Position numbers and translations under genes: made by a program. From Clonostachys chloroleuca (lineage: Eukaryota; Ascomycota; Sordariomycetes; Hypocreales; Bionectriaceae): a stretch of 64,000 nt of DNA. Every line of letters begins with the position of its first letter. Position 1 is the first letter of the stretch. Shown in pieces: positions 34,482 through 47,402 of this stretch. Location of the stretch: positions 496,001 to 560,000 of the forward strand of contig JBANAY010000003.1 of the NCBI GenBank assembly GCA_037952775.1, in the 5' to 3' direction. The notes under the pieces are model-generated. The model made no database searches and was not told the origin of the DNA. It saw only the letters and a list, made by a program, of their open reading frames with translations.

Positions 34482-35676
34482 TCGAACATCAAGCCGTGAA
34501 TAAGACTCGATGGAGGGCGGGCTACTTCGTATCAGTCATTGGAACTGAATGGGACTATCACCTCACTCCTGGTTTGTGTTTCATGCTGGGAGGCATGGTC
34601 TAATGTCCAGAAGACGTGTTAATTTCTGCTTGGCAAATATCGCATGATTACTTTTGAGTGCTCTTAGGACTAAGACATCAGAAAGGGGGTGGGAAAAAAA
34701 AACATCTATAGGGAAGTAATCTGTTGCTGGAGGCCTTTCACGTTATGGTTTGCTAGTTCAACACCAAAAACAGAAAAGAAGGGGGAATGATTTGATTGTT
34801 TATAGTACTTGGGGTTCAAATAGGTAGATAATAATTAATTGCTGATGCTTTGATATTGCAAATTCTTTCCAAAGTGATGTATGGATCTTTCGAGAACGAT
34901 TAGTCGAAGGTTGAAATTTACAGATCCCTGCAGAAGAAACGCTGAGAGATGCTCTCCGAGATGTCTACCTAGAACAACACCATCATACGTAGTACGTGTC
35001 TCGTAGGGGCATTAAAGTCATTGTCTCCTAGCTGCTATTACCCGAAGGGGAGATTCTCACCTGTAGCCCTGCCGATCTTTGAATAGGGCGGGAAAATTTG
35101 AATTGTCGGTGCCTTGAATTTGACTTCTGTCAATTCGCTAATAGTAAAGCTTATTCATTAGCAGAGCTACCTAAAGGGTTATTCAGTCTTTCCCTCGTGC
35201 TGCCTGTAATTTTTCAACAAGACTTACGGCTCAGATGAAAGACTAGTGGTCTTTGTGTTATAGTTTCTATTACCTAGTTAGTGAGAGATTATAGTAATTA
35301 TTCTGACCATCAAGCTCATTTTATGAGCCAGTTCATCGTATGGTACTTGCGAATGAAAATCTTAATTTCTCAGGAGCTTACGCTTGCATCAGGTATGATT
35401 TAATGCCAAGGACTCAGCCCACGTTACATCCTTCTCCAAACTGAAGGGATCTTCCAAGTGTGGCTGGTGCTGAATTTAGCCTCACTTGGTAGCATCCTTT
35501 AAAAATAATACTACACAGCCCCTCCAGTGAGACGAAGTGGCGATAAAGCACATTCGTAAGCTCATGAGGCTGGTTGCTAGTTCCCGGCCGTAGCCTTTCC
35601 CCTGGAATTGATTTAATCATTTCCTGCTCGTCATACTCGAAATAAAAATCAAATCAGACATGGTGGTTTCGTTGTG
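34482..35676. other. Intergenic, 1.2 kb, AT-rich
   Basis: No gene is seen. Includes the 3' flank of the metalloprotease gene and the promoter of the HET-like gene. Confidence 0.4.
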
Positions 35677-38600
35677 ATGCCCAAACACGCATCCACTATG
35701 TCCTCGACCGAACAGCCCACAACCGATGCTGATACGCACAAGGGTGGCCACCTCCTGTACCCGCAACCGGGAGATGGGAAACTCATCCCCCTGGTCATCC
35801 AGAGCTTCCAGCAGCCTTCTCTAGTGCCTGAGAATGTGCCATGGACTCGGCTAGGGGAGCCTTTCTCCAAGGTCGGCACTATGGAAGCCATTTGGTATTG
35901 GGTTTTATCTCCGATACTTGTGAAGGGGAGCGATGAGGTGGATATCTGGCCCAAGTCCTTACTCTTCTTGATTTTGAGGTTTCTCGCGGCAGCGCCTCTA
36001 TGTGCTGTTATGGTTTGTAGTCCTGGTCCCATTATAACTTGGCAATGGTCAGCTTAACTGACGGCCGGGAGGTTAGGTACCTAATGCTCTTGCCTCAATT
36101 GTATCAAGGATTAGAAATATCAAGAGCAAATCGCCAGAACAGATTGAGACGCAATGTCAATATCCCAAGTTGCCAACACCGCCGCCGCACTCGTTATCAT
36201 CATCATCATCTTTAGAGGCCCGCGAGGCACCACCTTTATCAAGTCATCCCTCCTCAACCAACATCCAACTTGGGGGCCAGCTAGCACCACACAGGCCAGA
36301 CCAGGCAATTGTCAGCAATGTATCATCCTCTTCCTCCAGGTTTCAGTCAAGGGGGCTGTCCTTGGGGCCGAGGTACTTATGCTTCATCACCGATACAGAA
36401 AAGAGACAGTACAGCACGATGAAGGTATCCGATTATTGTCAGCAATATGGCGATCAGGCGGATACAGAGTTTGTTTTTGTGTCGTATACCCGCCTGCAGT
36501 TTCGTGTTGTCACCGATGCCGAGATTGACGAGTGGAATAATTATCCCAATGAGGAGACGAGAGAAGCAAATAGGACGTTGGCTCACCGAGATCGCGAAAC
36601 ACTCATTCAATGGGGCATCGACGCCGCCTTGACTGCTGGCAAACGCGCCTTTTGGCTCGATTTCGAATGTGTGCGCGACTCGGATGGCGTTGCAAAAGCT
36701 AGCAGTAAAAGCGAGGATGTCTATCGAATATGCGACATTGTTCGGGCCGCGCACTCCATGATTATTGCTATCGGTCCTCCAGCAGACGAGAAAGTCGCGA
36801 GCATTCTCAATGGCGATGAAAACGTTTCCTCGGGCAGCACCAAGCATGCCACCAAATGGTTGCGCCAATGGGGCTCACGATTATGGACATTGCCTGAGCT
36901 CCTCCTCTGCCCGAGCGAATACCGCATCAAGCTTTATATGACCGGTGATAAGAATGAGCCCAAATCTCTAGCGAAGCGGAACTTTGCTGAGAGAGCCTGG
37001 GATGACGCGGAGTCTGTTAAAGAGTTAGTGAACCACTATGAGGGCTCAGCTATTCTCCTCCCGACGCAGCTTATTAGCATTGCTCTAGAGTGCTTCGCTC
37101 GGCGGAAGACAGATCAGTTCAGCCAGGGAGACATAGCCTATGCTGTCATGGGGCTTTTCCCAGACAGCCAGAGACCAGTGGTGGATCAGAATGACTCCGG
37201 ATTCCGAGCCTTTGCCCGTCTCGCCTTAGCCGTGGAGGGCAGCAGTCTCCTCAGTCGTTTATTGTGCGTCGCACCCGCACGACCAGGAGCTCAGTGGTCA
37301 GATGCGACAGACTACTGGGGCGTGAAACTAAAGGACATCCGTCCCTGCTGTGATACGGTCGACGTTGCTGGGTCAAACGCCGTTGAGGTTCAAAACATTC
37401 ATGCTACACCTATTTGCTGGGATAAGATCGAAAGGTCTTCCTTTCAGGAAAGGCTGCCGATCTTCCCAGAGATTTTATTCGTCATTTTACTCTTCTTCCC
37501 GTTGTTCACATGGTATCGGATTATCTACTTACTCATGCCTACCGTTGCAGGCAACCGATTATTCCAAGCTGAGGTTCCCCGATTCCTTGTTCAGCTCTTT
37601 TTCGTCCAAGCGGTGTTTACACCAGTAACCTTGCCTGCTTTCCTTCTGTACGAATGGAAAATCAGACGCAAAGGGCTCAGAAGCGCCCGGGTGGTCGGGG
37701 TGGAAGGTGTTGTGGATTGCGCAACCGCTGAGCGACACATCTACGGCTATCACTGCGGAAGACTCACAGAGATTCCATCAACGGCGACTTTCAACTCAGA
37801 AACTGCCAATCGAGCCCCGCGAAACTTCACCTTCACTTTAATAGACACGTGTGCGCAAACTCTCAGGGTGATCAACTGTGCCGTTCCTCCGGTTGCGATG
37901 ATGCTCTGTGGCGAAGATGCTGCTGGACACCGAGCGATTCTCTGCTCCTACAACCATGAGACCGATGTCTATCATCGCGAGGAGACGCTGCGGGTGGAGG
38001 AATGTGTTCGCCAGCAAATAAAGTCAGCTAGATCGGTGAAGCTCTCTCTTGAGCCATTCCCCTTGAAACTCACCCAGGCCCCTCATGACGAGAATGCAAT
38101 CAACTCAAGCTTGTATGGCCAGGCCTCGACAAAGAGCAGAGAGTGGAAGCCTGAGTTGGTTTTTTTCATAATGCAATGTGTAAGTTTTACCCTACGTAAA
38201 AAGGGCAAATCACCCGATAATTCAACCACTAAGTAAGATGCCTAGATTTCTACGCCTCAATACGAAAGCATACAGCTCTCCGGAGCTGCTGAGGGTAACC
38301 ATTATATCTTGTTCTTCTTCGGCTTCATTCTCGCTCAGCCACTTGCATTTTTGCTCCTCCATAAGCGCCTCTTATCCAGGGCCGTTGCCCCCGTTGTATA
38401 TTTGCAAGGTAAATACACATCACGCTTTACCCGCTACAAATCTTCTCTCCATGGTGTTTTCTTCTAACTTTGGCGTCTAGCCGCTCTCCAATCCTTGTCC
38501 ATAGCTGTAATCAACTATGAAAAAACCTTTCTAGCAATATTCCAAGGCATCGCAGTTGGACTCTTTCTCCCATACATGATTCTCCACACAATCTCATGGC

Positions 38601-39910
38601 ACTCCATTGGGGAGACTGTTTTTCGATTGCTGTTTTATACTTCGACGGTCATGTTCATGGACACGACCCAGCCAAAAAGTACCATTGCCAGTGCTTTATT
38701 CGTATCCATCTTTGCTCTCTTCAGCACCACGCTGCTCGATTTACCAGAAGTAAAACCATGGACCAACAGTTTCGAAGGTGTGTCTTTGGCTCGCCGTTCA
38801 GCTCGGCACAAATTCTCCGGCGAGGGGTGTGACTACGCCCCCCGTTGGGCACGCCAACACGTGAGTTCCTCTCCTCTCTTGCATCCCCTCCCTCATATGC
38901 TACTCTGGAAGACCACTGTTGGCTGTACTCGCGATGCTAACCAAGTGCCGGCTGCAAGTTACCGCGGAGTGCCATGACAATTTCCCTACTTTTTTTTGTC
39001 ATGGCTACAGTCTTGAATAGTCTTGTCTCCGGGGTTTTAACCAATACATATCACTTGTTTCTCGATCCGAACAGCGGCCTCACCCTTCACTTACTCCTTC
39101 GCGAACCGGAAAACAGGCTCACCATTTTTATCACTCTCCTTATGTTCTTTATCACCATTATACTGTGGCTGTATCCACATTTCATCCGTGAGTACCTGGT
39201 CATTCATGAGAAAGCCTTGTTCGGGAACTCTATTGACCAAATGGTGATGCAATTTTGAGGATTAGAAATCGTCACGTTGAGCTGCAGCACGATCAGCATA
39301 GTTGGATTGTACGGTTACCCTATTCTTGACCGCAGAGCTTTTCTTTGGCCTGCCATGGTATCTGCCCAGCTACTTGTGTTACCCCGTAAGTTTCCCGAGA
39401 TCGATAGCATCGATTTTTGAACATGGTAGACTGACAAAAGGCTTGAAAACATTAGTCTTGTGGATCTGGATCGTTCACCATACGACCTCGTGGAAGGCCT
39501 TCATTACCTATCTTATACTATCGCTCGCCGGATGGGGCGGCGGGAAGCTTACCATCGAAATTATTGGTCAGCCTGACAGCCAGCAAGTATTCGTCTTTGC
39601 CGTGTTGCAGACCTGTCTGCTAGGCTGCGTGTGGGTGCTGGATGTAATTCGAGAGCGGCGAGTCACCCAATCAGCTCGGCGGACGCTGGCTCGATCAGAG
39701 TACCAGGACAACGCGACAGAAGCTGGTTTGGAGAGCAACGAGGGCGTGGTGCATACTAATGCCGGCCAGGGCTTCGAGGAATTGAAAGCGAAGAAATGGC
39801 CGATTATTTGCTGGTACGGTCTATTGCTGATACCGCAGATATTGACGCTACTCTTTGTGCATATACGTTACACATATTATGCTGTATCATCTACACTCAA
39901 ACCCTTGTAG
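35677..39910 (+). CDS. Large HET-like, polytopic membrane protein
   Basis: Multi-exon gene. Exon 1 (35677-36012) contains LLYPQPGDGKLIPLVIQSF and a membrane segment. A long exon from about 36125 to 38179 carries a heterokaryon-incompatibility-like region: FVFVSYTRLQFRVV, AFWLDFECV, SRLWTLPELLLCPSEYRI, LECFARRKTDQFSQGDIAYAVMGL. It ends in two hydrophobic hairpins. Introns 38180-38275, 38409-38480, 38861-38958 and 39244-39301 then join, all in phase, further membrane segments (ILFFFGFILAQPLAFLLLH; LAIFQGIAVGLFLPYMILH; many more). The result is a protein of well over 1,000 residues. Similar sequences are often mislabelled as 3-hydroxyisobutyrate dehydrogenase; no such fold is visible. The exon 1-2 join and the segment 38778-38860 are uncertain, and the 3' part could be a separate gene. 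Confidence 0.65.
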
Positions 39911-42179
39911 GACTGTTGGAGGAATATTTTCGGGGATATCAGCGGGAGCAAATTGAGCTAATGAGCGATGCTAAGATCAAATTAAGTACAGATTTAGCAG
40001 CAAAGACACATGATACGATGACTAAAAAAAATGATGTACCATTCATAGTGTGTGTACCAACTTTCTAAGGCGGCATGTAGGTATGGCTGCTTGGCTATGG
40101 AGTATTGACCGCTATTAGAATAATAGCTTTGGGAAGGTTATATATAAACAACGAGAGGCATAAGAGGAAATAATAGCCGGGGCTTCTATTAACAAAAAGC
40201 GAAAAAGATCAAGATAAACACAAAGTTTGCTGAGGATGGCAAGGTGGATATCTAATTAGTGCTTTGCAAGTTGAGATGCCGGGCCTGACCTATTCCTTTG
40301 ACGGTTTTTTAGTACTCGGACTATCATCAACATAGTGGTGGACACTACACTTCCTGTAGAGTCTCTTTGGTAGCAAGCTGTGAGGGACCCATCAGCTCCC
40401 TGAACGTTCCCTCTCATGTCTTGGGCTCAACCGCGGTGCATCTGCCCTGCATCTGCTCTGCACCAGCCCTGCATCAGCTTTGCATCAGTTTTGCATTAGG
40501 TTTGCATCTACTGCATCTTGAATATACCAATTGTACCTTTATGTAAGGGAGATGGCGTTATGTCTTCTGGTGAGGGTTTGTCTGTTAATGAATTATAAAC
40601 TAGCGGGATGGGACCGACTATTTATGACCGGAATATAAATCATGTTTTCATCCAGTTTGTTAACCCATAACCCTTTATCTTTTGAGAATATCACCCTCTA
40701 ATTAGACACGCTCAACCATAGTTTCGATTGCCTTCTCGTCAACATCGGCGGCATTCAGGTCCGGTGCATCGGAGTGCTTGACTCCATCGAACAGCACATC
40801 AATTTCCTTCAGAGTCTTCCCCTTGGTCTTCACCTATAAAAGTAAGTAAATATAAAGAAGGCAACATTCAAGCTAGTTTTGATCATATATGTCTATCACC
40901 CGAGCGATTTAAAGATAAATGGGGAAACCATAGTGACAAAAATACCACAAGCCTTGGCGAAGACTGTGAACAGTCCCATATTGTGGTTCGGAGGTTATAC
41001 GAGAGCACCTCAGGGGGCACATGTTTGTCAACGGAGTCAGGCCAAAGGAGTAGAGCCCAGGTATAGGAAAACTGCAGCCACAGCACCATAGACGACGGAT
41101 TGGCTGCCCCCAGAGCCTTAGAGAGAATTTAGTTCCTCCGAGGCCAAAACGTTACAACAACCAGGCGATTATTGGCCCGAATGCAAAAACCAACAACCGG
41201 AGGAACTGGAGGCGCGGCAGTGAACCCATACTACATCACCACCCCTTATGAGTTAATCAGCCAAATGGCGCTCGGGGCTAATCCCTCGCTCAAGGTCTCG
41301 TTCTCTCGGGGAATTTTGACCAACCTGTAGTGCAGCCCACATTCCCAGGGAGCACGCTTCGCACATCCGGTTGCGCACAGGTTGGCGTTCGCGTCGAATA
41401 TTTCAAGGGCCATGAATCCCAAGGGGAGATTGTCGGGTCCCAGCATTGAAATAAATCCGTTGTGTTTATCATGAGTGACGGAGACACCCCTGAGGAGCTT
41501 CGAGGAGAGCCGCGATGCTACAGGCTCAGCGGCATCCTCACCCTGACGACATTAACACTGCTCGACTTTTCGCTGTCAAACAAGGGCAAGGTAAAGCTGT
41601 GCATCAATCTCCGCATAAGCTTATCTTGGCAGCTCGCCCGTCACACCCCTTGTAGGCTCTGCCAGAGTATTTGCGGAAAAGGGAACTACCAAATCCGCGA
41701 GCATCGAGCCCGGTGCCGACTCTGTGTCATGGTTTGACGTTATTGATCATAAGAGTTTATATCCAGGTGCGAGGTGTTATATAGGCACAAGCTCTCAAAA
41801 TATCACTGCGGAAGTTGCCGTCATTGTAGAATACTGATGCCAGCTCAGGTCATGCAGTTTGTGTCTTGAGCAGAAATTAGACCTATTATTGTAGCCAAAA
41901 GGAGCACTAAACGCGACATTTTCTACGAGAGCATATTTGAGATTGCTTTTGTGAGTGTGGAAATAGATGATGAAGAATAATACGCTTAGTCAAGTAGGGA
42001 GTATGCCACATTACAGCAAATTGTCAATACAACAAAGTTTTTTAATATTCTAACCTCTATAAGCAACAAAAAAATGTTTCTCCAATAGCACTGCGTTTAT
42101 GTAAGAACAAGAATGTGTGTTTTTAGATTTATCTCTAAGCGCCTCCTGCCACCACCACCTCAGTTACATTTGTCTCCTT
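39911..42179. other. Intergenic, 2.3 kb
   Basis: No gene supported. Holds an 11-base tandem repeat at 40438-40517. Short overlapping frames at 40.9-41.7 kb lack domains. Confidence 0.4.
40438..40517. repeat. 11-base tandem repeat array
   Basis: About seven imperfect copies of GCATCWGYYYT-like units (GCATCTGCCCT, GCATCTGCTCT, GCACCAGCCCT, GCATCAGCTTT, GCATCAGTTTT, GCATTAGGTTT), the last two degenerate and one 9 bases long. Confidence 0.75.
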
Positions 42180-43941
42180 TCAACTTTTGGCCATCCGGCT
42201 TTTATTTCTAATTCTTTTTCCATATTTGAAGAATAAGAATGGGAATGGCACCATGATCAAAGTGAGAAATGCCAATAACGAGGATGCCCATTGGAATCCA
42301 AGAACAAGATACATTTCGTTCCCGAAAAGGGGGAATGCGGCTGTCCATATATTAGCATATTCCAGTACGAGCGTAATCGAGAGATTGTGAAAGGAAACAT
42401 ACCGGCGAATACACAACGTACGCAGGTGTTGGCTGCCAATGCGCTGGCGGCGTAGTCTGGGTATGCATCAACCTGGTGGTAGTCAGTAAGATTGAATGAA
42501 GCCAGGATCTAGTTTAGTGAAAAACTACCAAGAATGCAAATATACCCGTAAACACAAGGATGTTCCTATTTATTAGAGTTTAGCCACGTCGCCCACTTCA
42601 ACACATGCTTGAATATTTCAAGCAAAACTGACCTCCTCTGTAGTACTCACCCGGTGCCAAAAATAGCTGACCCGATAATCGGAACTATCCAATGTATCGA
42701 AGGATAGGTCGTCCAAGCAAACATGAACAAACCAGGTGGGACGAGCAGAGACCCAAAGATGGCTGGAGGCAGCCGAAATTCTGGCTCCCCATCACTGGGC
42801 TCCCCAGTGCTTTCTATAAGTTTGGAAATACAATGGACACGGATGCGAGACCATACAGGGTCAGTGAGAACTCCGATGGTCAGCCCAATACCTATACCTA
42901 AAAAGGAGAGTCCGACCTGCCAAAGATTGAATTGATGGTGAGTATGAAAGATAAGAGGAAAAGCTCCAAAGAACGAATAGAGAATTCCGAGAAGAAGTGC
43001 TGAAAATATGCAAAGACTGAGGCACATGGGCTCAAAAATTAGAAGTTGGAATGGTCGTTTCAGAGACCTGCAAACAGCAACCAGAATCGATTTGTCTTGT
43101 TCTTCGATGGGGGCTCTCCAGCGCGAGTCGCCAGTAGCTTGCCGCAACATCTTGGCCTTCTGTCGTAAAACAGCGGGATCTGCACAGCTGTCAACACATA
43201 GAACCATGGCCTTCCATGGGCAATTTTGTTCAAGAACGTACGGAATGTTTCAGGGACAAGAAATGCGATTGCCATGAGTAGGGCGAAGGACCACATCAAC
43301 ATAACGTAGTACGTCCACCTCCAGTGCGTATTGTGAATTATAAAGCCGCCGATGGTGGGTCCTATACAAGGTCCGATGAAGGGTGATACTGTAAAGATAG
43401 CCATTGGATATTGGAGTTCATCTTTGGAAAACAGGTCACCCACCGTTCCACCCGCGACGGCCAGAAACGTGCCTCCTGAGAAAGCTGCGAGGAATCTCGC
43501 GACCAGAATCGTGGCAATGTTATTAGCCACGGCTTGGGGAATGGTCCAAATCACATACAGGATCCATGCGATGAGGTATATGGGACGACGGCCAAAGAAC
43601 TCGCTCAGGGGACTAAAGAAGAGAGGGCCACAGCCAATCCCTAATACGAATAGGGAAAGACCTAGGATCGAGACCTTCCTTGAGTTGCCAAATGACTCTT
43701 CCATCTGCTGGTATGTGGAAGTATAGGCGGAACTCGCCGCGGTGCTGAACCCAAAAGTATTAGTGTTCAAAAGCTGTTTACTCCATTACCGGTTTCTATA
43801 GACAGGGAATTCCTACACACAAAAGCACGCCATGGAGACGATAATTACGACCATCCATTTCTTCGGCTTGCTGAAGCTGCGTGGGCACAAAGGGTCATCA
43901 TCACCACCGTCCCAGCCCACCTGGAGGAACTCAGGTTCCAT
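42180..43941 (-). CDS. MFS multidrug/metabolite exporter (DHA1 type)
   Basis: Six exons on the minus strand (43941-43819, 43773-43242, 43179-42651, 42565-42529, 42472-42403, 42340-42180) give 483 residues; all five introns (45-85 nt) keep phase. After KPKKW come twelve predicted helices. Signatures include [12 protein letters not shown] between helices 2 and 3, [33 protein letters not shown], and the late motif [16 protein letters not shown] typical of fungal drug:H+ antiporter 1 transporters. It probably exports a metabolite or drug across the plasma membrane. The ATG at 43941 is chosen as the first in-frame ATG that keeps the hydrophilic N-terminus; an upstream exon cannot be excluded. It diverges from a Zn2Cys6 gene, sharing an 895-base promoter with palindromic sites. 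Confidence 0.88.
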
Positions 43942-44416
43942 ACCGGAGGCGGATGATGTCTGTGTCTCTGGTAATGATCCCTCATGGCCCTGCGTTCTGC
44001 TTATTTCAGTCAGCCTTTGGACTTGACCTAAAAAAAAACGTGGTAAATAGATGATGATTTACCTCTTGACACGAAGCAATATCGGTGATTTCACAAACAT
44101 GCTCTTGCTCGTCATTGTTTGGGGGAAGGCGGTGCAATGGCAAGAATGAAAATGGTATTATGACGACAGGGCATACTCGACCTGCTAAAAGCACTTGCTG
44201 TACTGTGTTGATCGACGAAAATGATCGAAAAGCGATAGAAGGGTGAGAGCAGACAGCACAGAAGTGCGAGCGCAGCTTCAACGGTCGTCCGTGCGTGGTG
44301 GATAACAAATAGCTCGGGCGGCTTTCGTCAATGAACTACTCAATGATTCATTGACTGGTTTATTTATAAATTTCCGAATTTGCTGTCTCTTTACTCGCAT
44401 GGGTGGACAGGATGAA

Positions 44417-44430
44417 ATCTCGGCCGAGAT
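44417..44430. promoter_or_regulatory. Palindromic site ATCTCGGCCGAGAT
   Basis: Perfect 14-base palindrome with core CTCGGCCGAG, repeated at 44716-44725 in the same divergent promoter. Candidate binding site of a Zn2Cys6 dimer. Confidence 0.45.
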
Positions 44431-44715
44431 GGGTTCGAAGTTTGCGGGCGAGGAGTAAACTCTTCTCGCACATTGGTTCAAGAGGGAGGTTCTCTCCGCG
44501 TATGACCCCTTGAGAGACTTTTTCCCGACTTATTTCATATAATGCCACAGGGCAATAAGGCATTTTCCATCGAACTTCTATGCTAATTCCAACCGACATC
44601 TTCTTGATCAAAAGAATGGGAGATTACGAGTTGAGGCCCTATGCCTCAAGTTCGGCCCAACTTCCGAAGCAAACGAAACCGGCAATTCAATGTCGGCTAT
44701 TGGGTTTCGAGTTAA

Positions 44716-44725
44716 CTCGGCCGAG
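44716..44725. promoter_or_regulatory. Palindromic site CTCGGCCGAG
   Basis: Second copy of the 10-base palindrome, about 110 bases before the Zn2Cys6 regulator ATG. Confidence 0.45.
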
Positions 44726-44836
44726 GAGTTGGCCCGTTTAATTTGGAGCAGCGCCCACCTATGCCAGATTCTCCACCATCCCCCTCACTTCATCTCAACA
44801 CGGCCGTGCTTCCAGTCTCGCCCTTTCTATGCCAAA

Positions 44837-47225
44837 ATGTCGACTGGAACGCCGGTGAGAAGCAGTCAGAGAAGCGTGCGCGCATGTACAGCATGTGCGC
44901 GCCGTAAGATTCGATGTTCCAAGACAATACCCTGCACGGCATGCATACGACTGGACAGGGCCTCGTCTTGCCAAAGAGAGCAGGTTGTTGCGTCGTCACC
45001 CGAAGGAGAGGACATGGTGCAGATGCCACTGGCTTAGAAAATGGCAAGAAAAGCCCCTTGCCTAGCCTGCGGGACTCAGATCAAACCAGGGATGTGCCCC
45101 CGATAGATCCTCATTCTTCGTCTGAGACCATTGGCAACATCGCTGTTGTTGAAGGCGCACCAGCCATTCCTTATCCTCAACCCAAGGATCCTATCGAGGA
45201 GCATGTCTTCTCCAATCGCCCCCGTCAGGAACGCCAACAGACATTGAACGAGCCCCAGACGGCTGACAGTCGTCTGACCAGCGATAGAGCGGCAGCATTG
45301 GAATTTCTTACTCATGGCCGTCGGAACGTCATCAACCAGTTTGCTGGCAGGCAAGACATCGCCGAGTCACCACCATCACTCAATCCATGGGGGAAAAGCA
45401 ACGTGGAAGAGCCATGGGATTTATTCTTCACAGAACAGAATTCTCGGACACTTCTGGCCCTTCACCAGTCCCATCTCTCTTGGATGCACTGCGCAGTTCA
45501 TATGCCCGTATTCCGGCACGAGTTTGAAGAAAACCTTGTCAGACGGGAGTGTAATAGGTCTTGGCTGGCTTTGTATTATGCAATCCTGTCTGTAAGTGTT
45601 TCACAGCCTGTTCATAACAAGAACAAATGCTAATAATAGTTTACAGCAAACACTGTACCATATCGATGATCAACACTTGTCCTCGCTGCCACAGCCTGTC
45701 ATTGGTATGTTTCCTATACTTTGGCTGCGTAGTTGTGCAATTCCAGTAGATATTTGACATTAACATGGCCTATTAAGCCAGCCCAGATGCATCCTTTGTA
45801 CTTTTCAACAAGAGCATCGAAGTGCTCTTCCGAGCCAACTTCATGGATGATCACAGTATATCTTCGGTCCAAGCAATCTGTCTTCTCATACAAACGGCGC
45901 ACCATTTTGACAAGTCTGACCTTATTTGCATTCTAATCTCCACAGCAGTTCGAATCGCTCAGTGCCTGGGCCTCCACCGTCTAGGCCCAGATCGCGCCAT
46001 TTCTGAAGGAAGCACGGCCAATATCAATGAACCAGCCAATACCGACCGGGAACTGAAGAAACGGATCTGGTGGTTTCTAGTGTGTCACGACTGGTTCCAA
46101 ATACCGTTTCAAAACACTTGTCAGATACACCCAAGTCAGTTCAATACACCCATGCCGACCAACCAGCCTGTAGCTTCGCAACAGCTAGCGAGCGATGGCA
46201 CTCCGAATATAGACGAGTCTTATACTTCAACTAGTTGGACTAATTACCTCAATCACCGTAAAGCAGACGTACCTCGCTGCTGAAACTCTGCTGACTCCTC
46301 GTATCCAGTCTCGGTTCTAATTTGGAAACACCACGATCGCATGTTCAAGGCTGGACATCCAGGCAATTGTCCAGAGGGTATCCCCAAGTTATACGAGGAA
46401 GTCATACGGGCTGATGAAGAGCTGAAGGCCAGCTATGTGTCCCTTCCGCCTTCTTTGAGAGAGGTTGACACGTCAAACGATGTCCCAACTGCTGATGGAC
46501 TTCCCATTGGCTTGATGCCAGGCCTTGTCCTTATATGTACTGCCCACAAGGTAAGTTGGTTCCTTATTCAAGACGGTGAAGACTGTTTATGGTGTTCTAA
46601 CGTTGATTACCATTATTCTAGGTTCTCGGCGTACATCGTCATTTCCAGCTCTCCGGTTTCCGAGACCGGCGCTATGCATTTTCTCAAGTAACTTGATCTA
46701 AACCCCATTTGTGTCTCCCAGTCCTTCTAACTGCCCCTCCTTCAGTTTTCATGCGTCTCCATTGCTGAGCGTAGTATCGCGGCTATTATCGATTGGCCAG
46801 ACACTCTTCAGTCACGGATTGCATATAGGATGTGGACCACATTGACGCACGTCATTAGTTGCTGCATTAATCTCGCCTTTGCCTTGCTGTTTAAGTCTGA
46901 GAACGCCCTTATGCACGACTGGGTCAAGATCCGTCGCTACCTACAGCTCGGGAAAGAAATTATCAGCCACGAGGAGCAGAGAAGCTCCCTGGCTCGACGA
47001 GGTGTCAGGCTGCTCGGCGCCATGATGGAACTAGAAGCCAGCTCTGAATGCTCTGTGGACTTGGAGGCGGAAATTGGGGACCTGATACGTTGCGTGACTG
47101 TGGCAGACGAAAATTACCTCAACATGGATGCTGCTGATCCCCATCATATCATCTTCCCATATAGCCAGGACTTGTGGGATAGTTTCATCAATGATGCCAT
47201 GGCTAGTGACTTCTTTGGGGTTTGA
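44837..47225 (+). CDS. Zn2Cys6 transcription factor, cluster regulator 1
   Basis: Multi-exon gene; clear introns start at 45592, 45705, 46258, 46551 and 46688, and all keep phase. The zinc cluster CTACARRKIRCSKTIPCTAC..C lies near residues 18-46, followed by a Ser/Pro linker and the fungal-specific domain with ELKKRIWWFLVCHDWFQIPF and IHPSQFNTPMP. The C-terminus ends FFGV. The zinc-cluster frame runs into a stop at about 45037, and the linker continues in another frame. Either a weak intron (about 44983-45050, GTTGTT donor, phase fits) or one missing base explains this. It probably regulates the surrounding MFS, cupin and oxidoreductase genes; its promoter is shared with the MFS gene. Confidence 0.82.
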
Positions 47226-47402
47226 TATGTATTTAACATAAGGCTTTCTAATTAAAACAGCCTCGTTTTGAATGCCCTGGACATGGTATTGGATTCAACA
47301 GTGACTGTAATTAAACTGCGCTCATATTTGAAACCATTCATTGTTCATGAGAACTACCATTTTTCATTTATTCTAGAGATAGGGAATGCGAAGATAGATG
47401 TA

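Larger units (their letters stand above)
43942..44836. promoter_or_regulatory. Divergent promoter, MFS / Zn2Cys6 pair
   Basis: 895 bases between two divergent starts. It contains a perfect 14-base palindrome ATCTCGGCCGAGAT at 44417-44430 and a second CTCGGCCGAG at 44716-44725. CGG-CCG inverted triplets are the classic half-sites of Zn2Cys6 regulators, so these are candidate operator sites for one of the cluster regulators. Confidence 0.5.
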
